A stretch of DNA of 40,548 nucleotides from Holospora obtusa F1. GTDB lineage: Bacteria; Pseudomonadota; Alphaproteobacteria; Holosporales; Holosporaceae. The notes below the pieces were generated by a model that did not search any database, was not told where the DNA came from, and was given only the letters and a program-made list of their open reading frames with translations. The stretch lies in the NCBI RefSeq assembly GCF_000469665.2, contig NZ_AWTR02000043.1, forward strand, positions 1 through 40,548. The letters run 5' to 3'. A program made the position numbers and the translations under genes. Below are positions 18,989-27,857 of this stretch, piece after piece (positions within the stretch are counted from its first letter, which is position 1; every line of letters starts with the position of its first letter).

Positions 18989-19811
18989 GGGGCTGCCCTT
19001 AATTAAGCCAAACGACAATTGAAGCCAAGTGAATGGCGCCTAGAAAATTTGAAGACGTTGTATCATAGTGTGTGGTAATGGCGCCGTACTGCCTTGAGTT
19101 TAGCAAAAAAAAATCTCGATCAAGTGACGGGAAAAGATATTTATCATAATTTGATGACTCAAAATGGTTTTTTAGGTAGAATCACGGCCTCACGCCCCTT
19201 TTCTTTAAGTTTTCTCCGCACTCTTTCATCGAAATCGTATGCTTTTATCCGCAAGCAGCGCATCAGCCTTGACAAGGCAATCCATCAACGACATCCCCCC
19301 CCTTCCAAATTATGGTCTTGACCTTTGTGTAAGGTGAAAAGTAACCGGATTTCCATGGACATCACACGATGCATGAATTTTGGTGCCCCCAGCAAAGCAT
19401 CTAATAGACTTGATTATACTCTTTTTTTTCAGATCCTGCGCCGCGTTGATGAGGCCGCATAATCGTTGTATCAATCATCGCGCACTCATGATCATCGTCC
19501 TGCGACAAGATTTCAAAGATCTTTTTTTACACGCTCTTTTGGCTCCAAAGGGCAAAGCATGTCTGGATAGCTTTAAAATTATCAAACTTTTCTGGCAAAT
19601 CACATCAAGAAATTCCTTCACGGGTACGGTATAAAACAGCCTCAACAAACAGGCGATTGTTTTTGGCTGTCAGATCCCCTAGTTTTTCAGGTAAACTATC
19701 CTCTTTTATCCGATCTCACTGATCATCTCTCAACGTATAATGTATTATTTAATACACATTTTCTTTGAATTCTCAAAAAATATCGAAAAAAGTCAACTTA
19801 AGTAAGAGCGG
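18989..19811 (-). mobile_element. Decayed IS5-family (IS427-type) element, copy C
   Basis: About 823 bases. The left terminus GGGGCTGCCCTTAATTAAG follows TA. The right terminus CTTAAGTAAGAGCGG lacks the last four C present in copy A, so the end is clipped. The minus strand encodes transposase pieces: NNRLFVEAVLYRTREGIS, a KERVKKDL region, KSIRCFAGGTKIHASCDVHG and RHLIEIFF. A run of nine T (eight in copy A) breaks the FFAKLKA frame. It is very similar to copy A over most of its length and is inverted relative to copy B. Confidence 0.85.
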
Positions 19812-19914
19812 ATCTTAGCTCACATTTGCTGCTTTTTTACAGAAAATTTTCTCCAATTCGAGAAAATCTTAACCTAAAAAATTTGCTCACTGCGAATATC
19901 GTATTGCGAGTATG

Positions 19915-19943
19915 TTGACTATGAAAAAAGTTTTTGTTAGCAT
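19915..19943 (+). promoter_or_regulatory. Candidate promoter for the 1084-aa repeat gene
   Basis: TTGACT (19915-19920) and TAGCAT (19938-19943) with an exact 17-base spacer, 28 bases before the start codon and about 100 bases outside the IS427-type copy. Confidence 0.55.
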
Positions 19944-19971
19944 GTAAAAAAAACAACAAAGTTAACCAAAC

Positions 19972-22900
19972 ATGAACAAAAAAATACTTTTTTTATTTTT
20001 TTTAACGTCTTTTTCAAATCAGGGATTTTCTGCTTCTGATTTTTTTACAAAATCTTCCGTGGATATACTCAAAAACCTGGAAAATGCTTCGGAAATCAGT
20101 GTTTCGATCGCAATTGAAGATCTTTTGTCTGTACAAGATCAAGATGCGCAAGATGCTGAAAATTTAATAGAGGAAATAAATTGGAAAAAGATTTCTGAAC
20201 TTTTTGATAAAAAAGTTGGTTTTGAATCAATTCTAAATACTTTTTTATCGCAATCTCATAATAATACTTTGTCCATAAAAGCATTAAAAAAGTTTACAGA
20301 GCTCCTTGATGATGTAAGCTTTATTGAGCTTACAAGAATTATTCTGTCTAGAAACAATAAGACTCTTTCGAAAATATTAGCTGAAAAAGCTTTAGCAGCA
20401 TTGGATTTCGAAACAAGAATAAATAAGGGAAATAATTTTTTTTTCTCGCTTGTCCGTGAATGCTTTTTAGCTAAAAAAAATGATCCGGAGTTAGTAGAGA
20501 GTTTTTTACAGTCTTTAAATTTTACACAAGAAGTAAGAAAGCTGGATAATGATAATTTTTTAAATATGATCAACGCAATATTCAGCTTGAATGCTCCTAA
20601 TTTCGTAAAAAACTCTTTAAGTGCATGGAACTTCGAAGAAAGATGGAGTGAATTTTTTGACTTTGAGTGCTCTAGAGCGATCATTTCTATTTTATTTTCA
20701 AAAAACTTTCCTCAATCGTTTTCTGAAACTGTCTTAAAATCTGAAACTTTTTCAGAAAGAGTCAGTTATCTGACTGATAACAATTTTTCAGAAGCTATAG
20801 GCTATATTTTATTTTCAAAAAATTCTCCTGAACTTACTGAAAATGTATTAACATCTTTACGTTTCAAAGAAAGAATTAAAACTTTAAATGGGGAAAATTT
20901 TTTAAATTTAATGCCAGCAATAGTATTTTCAGCTAATTCTGATGCAAAAAATTATTTAGAAAGTTCAGACTTTAAAGAAAAAGTGAATGGCTTGAGCAGT
21001 GATGAATTTGTTCAATCAATACATGCACTCTCATCTTCGAAATTTGTTCAATCAAGACATGCATTCTCATATCCGAAAATTTTTTTTCAGCATTTTAAAC
21101 CTCTCTTTAACATTTCGCAGCGCATTGATATTGCGGATCCCATTGTTCAAAATTTTCAGTTCGCTGATATTGCGGATTCCACTTTGAAAAATTTTCCTCA
21201 GCTCAGTCAAACTGTTCTTCAAATCTTAAATTTCGAAAAACGAGTAGAGGAATTAAATAATTTTGATTTTTTGCGCGTCATGTCAGATGTTTTTTTTTCA
21301 GATATTCCTGATTTCGCAAAAGAATGCTTAAAATCCTTAAATTTAGAAAAAAGATTAAAAAAATTATCTGATGCAGAGTTTATATTAGTGATAAAATGCT
21401 TTTTGTTCACAAATAATTTTTCTACGTTTATTAATGATATAATAGGATCAGTAGATTTCAAAGAAAGAATGAGAAAATTGAAGAGCGATTCTCTGCATGA
21501 CTTATTAACAAAAAATTCTTTCTATGACTTGTATGACATTTTCCCAAAGCGTGATTATAAAAAATTAAATATAGATCCAAAAATTTTAGATACCAAAAAA
21601 AATATATCACAGAAAATATTGGATGCTTTTGGTTTAGAACAAAAAATAGATAATATTGATATTTTCAAATTGTTGAGAGAAATTTTATCTGAACCGCAGT
21701 CTGAGATTTCTGATTTCATTTTAGACTATTTGGTTCTAAATGGGAGGTATATAAAAGAAAAAATTCGGCAATGTTATGCTTGTTGTTCTGATTTGGAATT
21801 AGAATATATAATGGATAACGATACAGAAAGTTATTTAAAGTACCACAACTTGGTGAGGGAAATGGAACGTCAAGGTCTTTCTTGGGGGGGGTTAAAAAAA
21901 TTAGTAGGGGATACTATTCTTAACTCTTTTCGAAAAATCGATCAACCATTCTTTTCTCCTGACTCATTTACGTATGTAAATTTGGAAAATTATCTTGATG
22001 GTACACATGTATCTTTGCCAAAATTTTCTTCTAATCTTAATGTGTTCGAGTACGAAAATCTTGATAGTTATAATGTACTAGCCAAAAAAGTATTAGATCT
22101 TTGTTGTTTCCAAGAAAAAATCGTACCACTATTCCGCTCTAAAAAAAATTTTATAAAAGCGATGCTATATTCAGATCGCGTTTTGACTGTAGATCTTTTA
22201 GATCAATTGACTTCTGAATTTTTTTTGGAGAATAATTATTCAAGCAGTAAAAATGTTGATAAAGAGATATTGAAATTAATTTTTAAAGCAGAAAAAGAAG
22301 GCATGGTAAAACACAAAGAAAAAACAAATATTTTGTTATCAAAGATTGATTTTTCTTTTTTTGAACAATTACCTGATGCACAGAAACAATCACCTTATGC
22401 ATGGCAACAATCCACTGAAGACGCAACACAAACATTAAATGAAATTTTTAACGACGCAATAGACTATTGTACTTTTAAGTTTAATCAATATAGACCTCGC
22501 TATTTTGAAAATTTTGACACGACTGGTATTGTTAATCTTTTATCAGAATTTGATTTTCGAAAACATTCAGATGAAGGAAATTTTTTGAAAAACATTAGGA
22601 TTGCTTTAAAAATTTTACCTTTTTCAAAATCCCCCCCTTCTGTAGAAAAATTGTTATCTAAGCTTAAAAATTCTCAGAATAATTGTTTGTATGAAATTGA
22701 ATCTTTCAATGATGTGGAATCTTTGTTTGACGTGTTTATGACTTGCGGACTTTCAAAAAACAATGAGACAATAAAAGTAATTTTGGATCAACTAAATTTT
22801 GATCAATTAAATAAAATGATTTTGAAAGAAATTAAAGATTATGAGCGTGATAGTGAATTTTGTGATAGCAACGTTCATTCATATTTGTTTCATGTGATTT

Positions 22901-23226
22901 CTCTTTCTAAAAACGATGTTTTTGCAAAAATGATACTTGAAAAAATTGATTTTTTTGGAAAAACATTAGCTCCAGAAGAAAAATTAGGTCACATACCGAA
23001 TATGATTTTTTTGCTTTCGTGCTCAACCAACGAACTGGTTAGTGATTTTTTAATAAAAAGTATTTGTTCCTCTATTGCCGATACTTCACTTACAAAAGAA
23101 CAACGTGAAGCTATTCAGTATGAGATCATCCAAAGTGTTAAGATCGAAACATTTAAAGATAAATTAATAAAAGAATTAAATTGGGAAGAATTTTCTTCTG
23201 CTTCTAAAATACAAAAAGATTATTAA
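19972..23226 (+). CDS. Large exported helical-repeat protein (1084 aa), paralogue of the 1201-aa protein
   Basis: I cannot assign a known family. The N-terminus is a signal peptide, MNKKILFLFFLTSFSNQGFS, sharing NQGFS and the general pattern with the 1201-aa protein at 9885-13490. Repeats of about 35-40 residues run from about residue 75 to 500, of the form ILFSKNSPELTENVLTSLRF then KERIKTLNGENFLNLM, the same motif order (LF/LS-x-LERV-x-L-x-NF) as the paralogue but more degenerate. The rest is hydrophilic, Asn/Lys/Phe-rich and unassigned. No strong ribosome-binding site precedes the ATG. The gene contains runs of G8 (21884-21891), A7 (21894-21900) and C7 (22631-22637). A clear terminator follows at 23271. 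Confidence 0.85.
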   Translation: MNKKILFLFFLTSFSNQGFSASDFFTKSSVDILKNLENASEISVSIAIEDLLSVQDQDAQDAENLIEEINWKKISELFDKKVGFESILNTFLSQSHNNTLSIKALKKFTELLDDVSFIELTRIILSRNNKTLSKILAEKALAALDFETRINKGNNFFFSLVRECFLAKKNDPELVESFLQSLNFTQEVRKLDNDNFLNMINAIFSLNAPNFVKNSLSAWNFEERWSEFFDFECSRAIISILFSKNFPQSFSETVLKSETFSERVSYLTDNNFSEAIGYILFSKNSPELTENVLTSLRFKERIKTLNGENFLNLMPAIVFSANSDAKNYLESSDFKEKVNGLSSDEFVQSIHALSSSKFVQSRHAFSYPKIFFQHFKPLFNISQRIDIADPIVQNFQFADIADSTLKNFPQLSQTVLQILNFEKRVEELNNFDFLRVMSDVFFSDIPDFAKECLKSLNLEKRLKKLSDAEFILVIKCFLFTNNFSTFINDIIGSVDFKERMRKLKSDSLHDLLTKNSFYDLYDIFPKRDYKKLNIDPKILDTKKNISQKILDAFGLEQKIDNIDIFKLLREILSEPQSEISDFILDYLVLNGRYIKEKIRQCYACCSDLELEYIMDNDTESYLKYHNLVREMERQGLSWGGLKKLVGDTILNSFRKIDQPFFSPDSFTYVNLENYLDGTHVSLPKFSSNLNVFEYENLDSYNVLAKKVLDLCCFQEKIVPLFRSKKNFIKAMLYSDRVLTVDLLDQLTSEFFLENNYSSSKNVDKEILKLIFKAEKEGMVKHKEKTNILLSKIDFSFFEQLPDAQKQSPYAWQQSTEDATQTLNEIFNDAIDYCTFKFNQYRPRYFENFDTTGIVNLLSEFDFRKHSDEGNFLKNIRIALKILPFSKSPPSVEKLLSKLKNSQNNCLYEIESFNDVESLFDVFMTCGLSKNNETIKVILDQLNFDQLNKMILKEIKDYERDSEFCDSNVHSYLFHVISLSKNDVFAKMILEKIDFFGKTLAPEEKLGHIPNMIFLLSCSTNELVSDFLIKSICSSIADTSLTKEQREAIQYEIIQSVKIETFKDKLIKELNWEEFSSASKIQKDY
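21884..21900 (+). repeat. G8 and A7 homopolymers inside the 1084-aa gene
   Basis: Eight G (21884-21891) followed by TT and seven A (21894-21900), at about codon 639. Such tracts slip during replication, and a one-base change here would truncate the protein to little over half its length. Confidence 0.8.
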
Positions 23227-23270
23227 TTTTTTTTAATATTTTGTTTTTTTTCATAAAATAAATAAGAGTT

Positions 23271-23308
23271 GGCTCAAAACAATCCAATTTTGAGCCAAAG
23301 GTTTTTTT
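23271..23308 (+). terminator. Rho-independent terminator of the 1084-aa gene
   Basis: GGCTCAAAA and TTTTGAGCC form a perfect 9-base stem with an 8-base loop, followed by AAAG and a run of T, 45 bases after the stop codon. Confidence 0.85.
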
Positions 23309-23651
23309 AATTTATATAGTCCTTTAAATATAGAGGAACAGATGAAAAAGATTTGGCCTCAGATTCAATCTGATTACTGAAATTTATAATTTGGAGCTAG
23401 TATAAATAAGTTTCGAAAGATATCTATTGACCTTTTTATGAGTTTTTTCAGGATAGCGTCGCTGCAATCACCAAGCTATCAGTCGAAAGAGTGACGCGAT
23501 AGGCGTTGTTTTCCAGTAGTTTTTAAGAATACAATGGTCTTATGATATTTGTAATATTTATGAATATTTTAACATTCCGAGCAAGGTGAATTCATTAAGA
23601 ATTAAATTTCTAATTTTTAGTCTTTTTTTTATGGTATCTAGATATCTAGAT
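23309..23651. other. Intergenic region ending in a perfect palindrome
   Basis: About 340 bases with no convincing gene; a 13-codon frame at 23342 (MKKIWPQIQSDY) has a plausible ribosome-binding site but no recognisable product. At 23636-23651 the perfect 16-base palindrome ATCTAGATATCTAGAT sits exactly where the IS903-type copy 2 is broken. Confidence 0.5.
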
Positions 23652-24456
23652 TTTTTTGCCTAACTTTTTCTCCAAATATGCTTTTTAGCCGTAAAAAGTA
23701 ATTCTCTATTAAACTTCGCCTATGATAGCTGCTAGTTTTTTTCCATTTTTCTGTGCCGCCCGCATCATATTGCTCCAAAATAGCCCGACCCCCCTTGGAG
23801 TTTTCACCATAAAAGCCTCATCCGCTTTTTCTTCAGACAATGTTGCATTTTTTGGCATAGAGATAAATGGCTTTATATTACAAAGATATAGCAAGTTAAA
23901 TATGCTATTCTAAGTATCACCATCAACATAAAACTCGCTAAATATACCAAAATATGTCATTATTTGCTCTATTAAGCAACCAATTACAGATCGATTATCG
24001 GTAAGTTCTTGGCAAACTACTAGCCTAGAATCCAAATCTATACCAACATGTAGTTTTAACCATTTCTTTTTTTTTACTATTATTCTTACCATCTTGATTT
24101 TCCACATGTTTTTACCACTCTATCGAGAGCAATTGTTATAGGCCTGCCCTTTGATTTTAAGCTATGTATAGCCTTTTTTAAAGGTTCAATATCTAGCTTT
24201 TTATACCTTTTGGAAATAAAACTATATAGCCCTCAAGTTGCCTGAGCCTTAGCGAGTAAATTTCAAATATTATCAGCAGGAATTTAATCGCAGCGTCAGA
24301 ATATTTTGGCTTTTTTCCGCATCCTACTCTCTTACCCTCAAAAAGCCAGCTACTTATCACGTTTTGGGTTAAAAATATCTGGATATTCCCACGATTTACT
24401 AACGATTGGTTATGTTTCTTCCAGTTTCTGATCTTCTTTTTACTTGCTTCCATTTA
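23652..24456 (-). pseudogene. IS5-family (IS903-type) transposase remnant, copy 2
   Basis: Minus-strand counterpart of copy 1 (8811-9770). It begins MEASKKKIRNWKKHNQSLVN, continues with VISSWLFEGKRVGCGKKPKY, has a deletion of a few dozen bases after LRLRQLEGY, then KKWLKLHVGIDLDSRLVVC, FSEFYVDGDT, PFISMPKNATLSEEKADEAF, and is broken off about 25 codons after a GEV stop near the palindrome at 23636. Frameshifts and stops separate the pieces. It is inverted relative to copy 1 and keeps the ATG start that copy 1 has lost. Confidence 0.85.
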
Positions 24457-24539
24457 AATTCGCCTTTTTTATTGCATATATTATACATCCTTAATATAGT
24501 AATGTTTAAGAATTAATCAAGAAAAAAGAAAATTTTTCT

Positions 24540-24686
24540 TATAAAGTACATCAAGTTAAAGTTTAGAAAAACACGTGTTATCTTCTAAAGAATAAACTTT
24601 AAGATCATATAGCCGAGAATCTCTACTGTTGATTAACTGCGTGACGTACTTTACTTATTCACAAACTTCAACTTAAATTTACTATA
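24540..24686. repeat. MITE-like element 3
   Basis: The left end TATAAAGTACATCAAGTTAA and the right end, read on the minus strand as TATAGTAAATTTAAGTTGAA, form imperfect inverted repeats 147 bases apart, nearly the same length as the element at 26210-26357. No coding content. Confidence 0.55.
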
Positions 24687-24689
24687 AAG

Positions 24690-25165
24690 CGTCAAAAAAA
24701 CGTTCTTGGAAAAAGAAAAAAGCACGCAATATAGTGCTTTTCCACATTGGAAAAAAAAGATCCCCCCTTAAAACGCAAAGTGTGATGAATAAGGAAGCAC
24801 TACTCTCAACATTTTTCCATGAAAAATGTCATGATTTTAGGGGATTTACAGAATCTAAGTTAAGATGCATCCAAAAATTATAGTTATTACAGACGCTGGA
24901 TACGAAATGCTTCAGAAGATTGCAGAGTAAATTGTAAATTTCCCAAAAAAAGAGTAGAACAAGCTCCTACAACAAGAAAATAAAAAAAATTGAGCCGTTA
25001 CCAGAAAAAAGGTGTACATAAAACTGTGATGGGGATGCGCAAACGATTCAAAATCATAGCAGATACATACAAAAATGAACGAAAAAATTTGAACTTGGAT
25101 TTAATGTATACTATGGAGGCAGAACAATCAGAGTTTTCGAAGAAGTCTAATAGATATATTATGAT
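24690..25165 (+). pseudogene. IS5-family (DDE_Tnp_4-like) transposase C-terminal remnant
   Basis: In shifting frames the plus strand encodes VITDAGYEMLQKI (family: LADSGYQGLQKL), NFPKKRVEQAPTTRK, and then VHKTVMGMRKRFKIIADTYK and NERKNLNLDLMYTMEAEQSE, resembling the C-terminal catalytic region (VEHVIGxLKRFKI, NLIAGIYN) of IS5-like transposases of the DDE_Tnp_4 type. Several stops make it non-functional. It abuts MITE-like element 3. Confidence 0.6.
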
Positions 25166-25176
25166 AGTTTTAAATT

Positions 25177-26004
25177 TTACGATGTTATTTTGTTTAAGAT
25201 ATTAACGTCATATTTATGCTTTTTAAGATCTTTTTTTAGGCGTTCAACGTTTAAACCTTGTTTATTGTTGCATAGATCTTTTAATTGTGATAAAGCAAGC
25301 TGCCCCTGAGGAACTGGAGTTTTAAGCGTGTTTTCTAAAACGGGTTTACCTTTCGGCTTTGAAGGAATGGCAGCACTTAGCGCATTTTTTTGAATAGCCA
25401 AAAGCCCTATTCGTGTTTTGTCCATACAATGTGCCGGAACTGGAGGCCAATACGCTCCAGAAGAAGCAGGTGCAGCAATTAAAGTTTCTTGTACAGGTTT
25501 TGCGTTTGTTTCAGTAGAATTTTGTGGAAGGGAAGGTGAAAGGGGAGAAGTTCCTTCTTTTCCAGAAAAATTTCCGATCATTGGGTCAGCAGAAACGGGT
25601 GTCTGAGACAATGCTGACAATAAAGATGAAGGGTTGATCTTAGGTGAATTTGCCTTTATAGGTTCTAAATCCTTTGACGACAATGTACTTGTTGGGGGTG
25701 TAGAAGAGGAAGAAGGTATGGGATTTTGTGAGGAGGTATCTGGAACAACAGGGGTGACTTGATCTCCTGCAATGTCATAATTTTTATTTACCTCTTGTAA
25801 TGGAGTCAACGTCGGAGGATTGATTTCCATCGTTCCTGAAGGAGTTAAAGAGCTAGTATTTGTCGATATCGGCCAAGGAGAAGGGGTCAAAGCGTCTTTA
25901 TTGTAAGAAACGGCATGAGAGGAATCACTTACAGAAGAAGCAGGTGCATTATCTGCATATAAATTAAAATTTAATAAGAATAAAATAAAAATATACTTAT
26001 TCAC
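25177..26004 (-). CDS. Secreted Pro/Ser/Thr-rich low-complexity protein
   Basis: A 275-residue protein of unknown function. It has a short signal peptide (MNKYIFILFLLNFNLYA) and then about 160 residues rich in Pro, Ser and Thr, with runs such as SSSSTPPTSTLSSKD, suggesting a disordered or stalk-like exported segment. A more ordered C-terminal part follows, with CMDKTRIGLLAIQKNALSAA and a basic tail, LNVERLKKDLKKHKYDVNIL. No transposase or enzyme motif. No strong ribosome-binding site is seen. The gene stands alone between IS debris and a MITE-like element. It could be an envelope-anchored or secreted factor. Confidence 0.7.
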   Translation of the reverse strand: MNKYIFILFLLNFNLYADNAPASSVSDSSHAVSYNKDALTPSPWPISTNTSSLTPSGTMEINPPTLTPLQEVNKNYDIAGDQVTPVVPDTSSQNPIPSSSSTPPTSTLSSKDLEPIKANSPKINPSSLLSALSQTPVSADPMIGNFSGKEGTSPLSPSLPQNSTETNAKPVQETLIAAPASSGAYWPPVPAHCMDKTRIGLLAIQKNALSAAIPSKPKGKPVLENTLKTPVPQGQLALSQLKDLCNNKQGLNVERLKKDLKKHKYDVNILNKITS

Positions 26005-26209
26005 AATTTAAAAATCGAATTTTTTACATATTCTAATGCTTAAATATTAAATTAAAACGTATAAATCTATTAGATCTGATGCAAAATCAACTTTAGGACA
26101 ATGAGCATAACACAGGAGAGCTGCGGATCAAAGAAATTTTCTATATTGATAAGACTAGGTACAAAATATTTTTAATCAGAAATGACATAATTTTTTTTGA
26201 AGAATAGCC

Positions 26210-26357
26210 TATAGAGTGAAATTAAGTTGAGGTTCATGAAAATGTATATTATTTCTAAAAAAAACACTAAAATTATATAACAAAGTAATGCTCCCTTTAA
26301 ATTTCCTAAGATTAAGATTTATTTTTCAATGCAAAAATCTCAACTTAATTTACTGTA
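26210..26357. repeat. MITE-like element 2
   Basis: The left end TATAGAGTGAAATTAAGTTG and the right end, read on the minus strand as TACAGTAAATTAAGTTGAGA, form inverted repeats 148 bases apart with no coding content. The left half also occurs at 13779-13853. The remaining parts of the 26005-26595 gap between the secreted protein and lipA show nothing else I can support. Confidence 0.65.
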
Positions 26358-26595
26358 AATAGTAAGAAATTATTTCAAAAAACATCCCCCGTACCGAAAA
26401 TTATTTCCAATTTCTGTGAATCTTATAACCATAAATATTTTTTTGATTCGTAGCTTTTCTATGTTATGCTCAATTTTTTCTAAAAATTTAATGCTTATGC
26501 AAAAATTTTTAATATCTTTAAGTTAATCTTTCTATGCATTTTAAAATTATTGTGTGTGTAATACACTTTTAGCAGCTAACTGTCTTTTTACGAAT

Positions 26596-27489
26596 TTAAT
26601 TTTGAACTGACTTAGAAATACGAGTATTCGCTCTGAGTTTGTTAAATAATTCTTCTGCATGATAAGAGGACCGTGTGAACGGAGATGCGCTTACCATTAA
26701 AAATTTTTTTTGATAAGCGCGTCGTTCAAGCTCAATGTACTCTTTTGGAGGGATATACCGCATGACTGGATGATGATGGGGGGTAGGTTGAAGATATTGT
26801 CCGATAGTTAAAAAATCTACATCCGCTTCTCGAAGATCATTCATGACTTGAATAACTTCTTTTTGTTCCTCCCCTAACCCCAACATCAACCCAGATTTTG
26901 TAAATATTTTAGAGTTTAAAAACTTAACACGCTTTAATAAAAACAAGGAATTAAAGTATCGTGCCTGTGGGCGTACTTGGGCGTACAAACGAGGTACTGT
27001 TTCTATGTTATGATTATATACATCGGGCTCTGCTTCAACTACTCGCTCTAATGCTCCAACTTTTCCTAAAAAATCTGGGGTAAGCACTTCAATACTTGTT
27101 TCAGGATTTAAGGCTCGAATTGCATAAATGACGTCAGCAAAATGCTGAGCTCCCCCATCTGGAAGATCATCTCGATCAACAGAAGTAATCACAACATGCC
27201 TTGCCTGAAATTTTTGTACAAGGAGAGCAACATCTTCGGGTTCTTTTGGATTAACCTTAGTAGGTTTTCCAGTTTTGACGTTACAAAATCTACATGCCCT
27301 AGTACAAATCTCTCCGAGAATCATCACTGTTACGTGCTTTTTTGCCCAACACTCTGAAATATTTGGGCACGCTGCCTCTTCACAAACCGTTGACAAACCA
27401 AGACGACTGACCTGGCTTTGAGTTTCTAAGTATTCTTGTGTTAATTTTACTTTGACTCGAAGCCAGGAAGGTTTTTCAAGATAAGGCAT
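26596..27489 (-). CDS. lipA: LipA, lipoyl synthase
   Basis: A 297-residue radical-SAM enzyme that inserts two sulfur atoms into the octanoyl group on lipoyl-dependent enzymes (pyruvate and 2-oxoglutarate dehydrogenase complexes). Both iron-sulfur sites are intact: the auxiliary cluster cysteines in [15 protein letters not shown] (about residues 36, 41, 47) and the radical-SAM CTRACRFC (62, 66, 69). The C-terminal RSSYHAEE carries the serine ligand of the auxiliary cluster. Length is normal. It is divergent from cysS. lipB is not nearby, so lipoylation must be completed elsewhere or by scavenging. Confidence 0.97.
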   Translation of the reverse strand: MPYLEKPSWLRVKVKLTQEYLETQSQVSRLGLSTVCEEAACPNISECWAKKHVTVMILGEICTRACRFCNVKTGKPTKVNPKEPEDVALLVQKFQARHVVITSVDRDDLPDGGAQHFADVIYAIRALNPETSIEVLTPDFLGKVGALERVVEAEPDVYNHNIETVPRLYAQVRPQARYFNSLFLLKRVKFLNSKIFTKSGLMLGLGEEQKEVIQVMNDLREADVDFLTIGQYLQPTPHHHPVMRYIPPKEYIELERRAYQKKFLMVSASPFTRSSYHAEELFNKLRANTRISKSVQN

Positions 27490-27857
27490 TTGAAACTATA
27501 ATTTAATTAAGCGTCTAAGGACATGCTACCATAAGAAAAAGTGAAGAAAAAGATCAGGTATAAAATTAAAATTTCTGCTCACGATGTGGAGCAAGCGCTT
27601 TTAAAAATATTAATGAAATGTTTCTTCATTTTTGAAAATACTTATCACAAAGGGGGGTGAGGGAGAGGGGCCTTTTGGAGGGCTTTGAGCTAAAAATGCG
27701 TTGGTGCACCCCATAAAATGGTTTTTTTCCTAAAAAAATTTAAAACTTGATATAAAAAAATATTTTAGCTTCGTGATCATTTAAAGCGCTTGAGTTGACC
27801 TGTACATGAAGAATATCTATAATGCGTGGGAATACTGTGTTTCCAGGATTGCTAGTT
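27490..27857. other. Divergent intergenic region lipA/cysS with a G-rich stretch
   Basis: No gene seen in about 370 bases. At 27652-27682 the plus strand has runs of G6, G3, G4 and G3, with loops of 3, 3 and 9 bases, in an otherwise AT-rich region upstream of cysS. I could not place a confident promoter for either gene. Confidence 0.6.

Noticed and set aside
14163-19811. Composite transposon carrying clpB and the permease
   Set aside because: Both IS427-type copies are dead and the enclosed genes are housekeeping; inversion by recombination is more plausible than transposition as a unit.
24990-25205. A small independent gene
   Set aside because: Its sequence aligns by eye with the C-terminal region of IS5-like transposases and continues in other frames upstream, so it is part of that remnant.
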